7,145 nt of DNA from Candidatus Kapaibacterium sp. (GTDB lineage Bacteria; Bacteroidota; Ignavibacteria; Palsa-1295), in contig JANWLI010000157.1 of assembly GCA_025450975.1 (NCBI GenBank), positions 1 through 7,145 of the forward strand. Direction: 5' to 3'. The position numbers and the translations under genes were made by a program. Shown here in pieces: positions 5,602-7,145 of this stretch (positions within the stretch are counted from its first letter, which is position 1; every line of letters begins with the position of its first letter). The notes beneath the pieces were generated by a model, which did not search any database, was not told the DNA's origin, and was given only the letters and a program-made list of their open reading frames with translations.

Positions 5602-6470
5602 AGCAATTCCTCTTTGTTCTGCTCGTATGCTCCGTTACTTCTGTTGCGTTAGCGCAGGATGAGGATCTCCTAGCGCTTCTCGGAGAAGACTCTACCGAAG
5701 AGATCGAATATGTATCGGCAGCATTTAAGTCGACACGGGTGATCAATGGCCAGTCGATCGAAATGCTTGGCGCGGGGTCGCTCGATTTTCGCATACTTCA
5801 TCGTTTCGGCCTCCTGAAGAACGGCTTCGGTGAAATGTTCGGCTTAGATCAGTCAACCATACGACTGAGCTTCGACTATGCTCCGCTCGACGATCTGCTG
5901 ATCGGTTTCGGACGGAGCTCAGCGAAGAAGGAGCTTGATGGCTACATCAAGGTTCGGGTGCTGCAACAGTCGAAGGGCGCACGCGAACTGCCGGTTTCCG
6001 TCGTGCTTGTTTCCGGCATCACGTGTGAAACGCTGCCGTTTGCAGACCAGACGAGAGAGAATTACTTTTCATCGCGTCTGGCGTTCTTTAACGAGATCCT
6101 CATCGGAAGTAAGCTGAGCGATGACATCTCGGTGCAGATCGCGCCGTTATTTATTCATCGTAATCTCGTCGATAAGCAATCAACCCCGAATGATATCTAT
6201 GCTCTGGGGTTTGGCGGCAGAGCACGGTTGACAAATCGTATTGCCTTTATGCTCGAATACCACCATGCGTTTAACGGCATGGTTAGTGGCTTCAACAAGG
6301 ATGCGCTGTCTGTCGGCGTCGATATTGAAACCGGCGGTCACGTCTTTCAGCTGCATGTTTCGAATGCAACGGGCATGAATGAACGTGCTTTCGTAACGGA
6401 GACGATGCAGGATTGGCTCAAAGGCGAAATTCAATTCGGCTTTAACCTTTCGCGCATGTTCCAGTTATAG
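5598..6470 (+). CDS. DUF5777-family predicted outer-membrane beta-barrel protein
   Basis: This 290-residue product begins at GTG (5598), overlapping the YceI stop codon by 4 nt (GTGA), so it is probably translationally coupled. The start is supported by the signal peptide it creates (1-19, ending ALA before QDED); the next in-frame ATG falls at residue 56. After an acidic N-terminal stretch, the family-like pattern appears: FKSTRVINGQSIEML (43-57), LDFRILHRFG (62-71), MFGLDQSTIRLSFDYAPLDDLLIGFGRS (80-107) and a C-terminal block, HVFQLHVSNATGMNE (248-262) with FGFNLSRMF (280-288). Alternating hydrophobic and polar strands throughout fit an outer-membrane barrel, which is the usual prediction for DUF5777. 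No function has been shown for the family as far as I know. It ends the cluster, 8 nt from the convergent nuoF. Confidence 0.88.
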   Translation: MKQFLFVLLVCSVTSVALAQDEDLLALLGEDSTEEIEYVSAAFKSTRVINGQSIEMLGAGSLDFRILHRFGLLKNGFGEMFGLDQSTIRLSFDYAPLDDLLIGFGRSSAKKELDGYIKVRVLQQSKGARELPVSVVLVSGITCETLPFADQTRENYFSSRLAFFNEILIGSKLSDDISVQIAPLFIHRNLVDKQSTPNDIYALGFGGRARLTNRIAFMLEYHHAFNGMVSGFNKDALSVGVDIETGGHVFQLHVSNATGMNERAFVTETMQDWLKGEIQFGFNLSRMFQL

Positions 6471-6478
6471 CAGGGAAA

Positions 6479-7145
6479 TTACTCGCGCACGACGAGCGGA
6501 ATGCTGATCTCGACCGGTTCCAATCCGCCAGCACGTAGTGAATGAACCTGGTTGGGTTCTGCAACCGGACGGAAGTCCCGGACTTTTGCGGCAAATTCTT
6601 CGGGAAAGCGCTGGACCGTAAACTTCACCGGCCATGCTGCAGCTTCGCCGAGCGCACAGATCGTGCGGCCTTCGATATTCTTCGCAACGTCTTCGAGGAG
6701 TGCAACATCGGCTTTCGCTCCATTGCCCGCATTGATGCGCTTGAGCACCTTATGGAGCCAGCCGGTACCTTCACGACAGGGAGTACATTGACCGCAGGAC
6801 TCGTGCCAGTAAAACTTTGAAATGCGCTGCAGGACTTTGACAATGTCTGTGTCTTCATCCATGACCATGATACCGCCGGTACCAATGGCACTTCCTGCAG
6901 CACGGAGGTTATCGGCATCCATCTTAATGCCATCGAGTGCATCGCCGCGAAGCGGAGGCATTGACGACCCGCCGGGAATGACCATCTTGATCTTCTTATC
7001 GCCGCGGACACCGCCGGCGTACTTGTAGATCATGTCGGTAAGCAGCGTGCCCGTCGGTACTTCGAAAATACCAGGACGATTGACGTGACCGCTAACACCG
7101 AGAAGGATGGTACCCGGATGCTTCGCTTCGCCGATCTTTGAGTAC
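6479..7145 (-). CDS. nuoF: NADH-quinone oxidoreductase subunit F (NuoF), C-terminal part
   Basis: The frame is open from the window's right edge to TAA at 6479-6481, giving 222 C-terminal residues; the N-terminus, with the NADH- and FMN-binding Rossmann-like region, lies outside. Visible parts, numbered from the edge, are the SLBB-like segment beginning GTILLGVSGHVNRPGIFEVP (11-30), the VIPGGSS loop, GSAIGTGGIMVMDE (84-97), and the N3 [4Fe-4S] motif ESCGQCTPC (116-123, ligands C117, C120, C123) with the distal ligand C163 in TICALGEAAA. NuoF oxidises NADH and feeds electrons into the iron-sulfur chain of complex I on the cytoplasmic side. After the conserved FPEEFAAKVRDF segment there is a tail of about 30 residues with no known role. 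The ATG at 7031-7033 is internal and not the start. nuoG does not follow, since the next gene is convergent, so nuoF closes its transcription unit here. Confidence 0.97.
   Translation of the reverse strand, partial: YSKIGEAKHPGTILLGVSGHVNRPGIFEVPTGTLLTDMIYKYAGGVRGDKKIKMVIPGGSSMPPLRGDALDGIKMDADNLRAAGSAIGTGGIMVMDEDTDIVKVLQRISKFYWHESCGQCTPCREGTGWLHKVLKRINAGNGAKADVALLEDVAKNIEGRTICALGEAAAWPVKFTVQRFPEEFAAKVRDFRPVAEPNQVHSLRAGGLEPVEISIPLVVRE

Noticed and set aside
6479..6505. Possible weak hairpin (CTCG/CGAG) at the end of nuoF as a terminator
   Set aside because: The stem is only 4 bp, within the coding sequence, and is followed by TAATTT and not a T tract.
7031..7033. ATG as the start of nuoF
   Set aside because: The frame continues upstream to the window edge with conserved NuoF sequence (GTILLGVSGHVNRPG), so this Met is internal.

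Overview
The window looks like a chromosomal segment from a bacterium of the Bacteroidota/Chlorobiota (FCB) group. The main evidence is a secreted protein with a type A C-terminal sorting domain of the type IX secretion system (1573-2676), which is essentially confined to that group. Supporting signs are signal peptides ending in A-Q, few Shine-Dalgarno sequences, two exact TAnnTTTG -7-like elements close to gene starts, and a DUF5777 barrel protein. A Kapabacteria- or Ignavibacteria-like lineage is possible, but that is inference and not shown by the sequence.

Layout. On the minus strand, 1-705 is the N-terminal part of an exported Asp-box beta-propeller protein cut by the window edge, and 779-1495 is sdhB, the iron-sulfur subunit of succinate dehydrogenase. 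Divergent from sdhB, on the plus strand, are a T9SS-sorted secreted protein (1573-2676) and apt (2759-3277), each followed by a clear intrinsic terminator (2699-2723 and 3328-3354). A compact plus-strand cluster then fills 3449-6470: a two-domain c-type cytochrome lipoprotein, a single-domain paralogue of it, a membrane-anchored OB-fold protein, a YceI-family protein and a DUF5777 predicted outer-membrane barrel. The intervals between them are 1, 4, 33 and -4 nt, so they are probably one operon. Facing it tail to tail, 8 nt away, is the C-terminal part of nuoF (6479-7145, minus strand), the NADH-oxidising subunit of complex I, which continues beyond the window.

Functionally, the window combines two dispersed respiratory-chain genes (sdhB without sdhA beside it, nuoF without nuoG beside it) with an envelope cluster that appears to be redox-related. 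In that cluster, two exported cytochromes could carry electrons, YceI could bind a polyisoprenoid such as a quinone, and DUF5777 could form an outer-membrane barrel. The joint function of this cluster is not known to me and is the best candidate here for an undescribed system. No RNA genes, insertion sequences, CRISPR arrays or integration sites were seen, and no gene-free stretch exceeds 171 bases.
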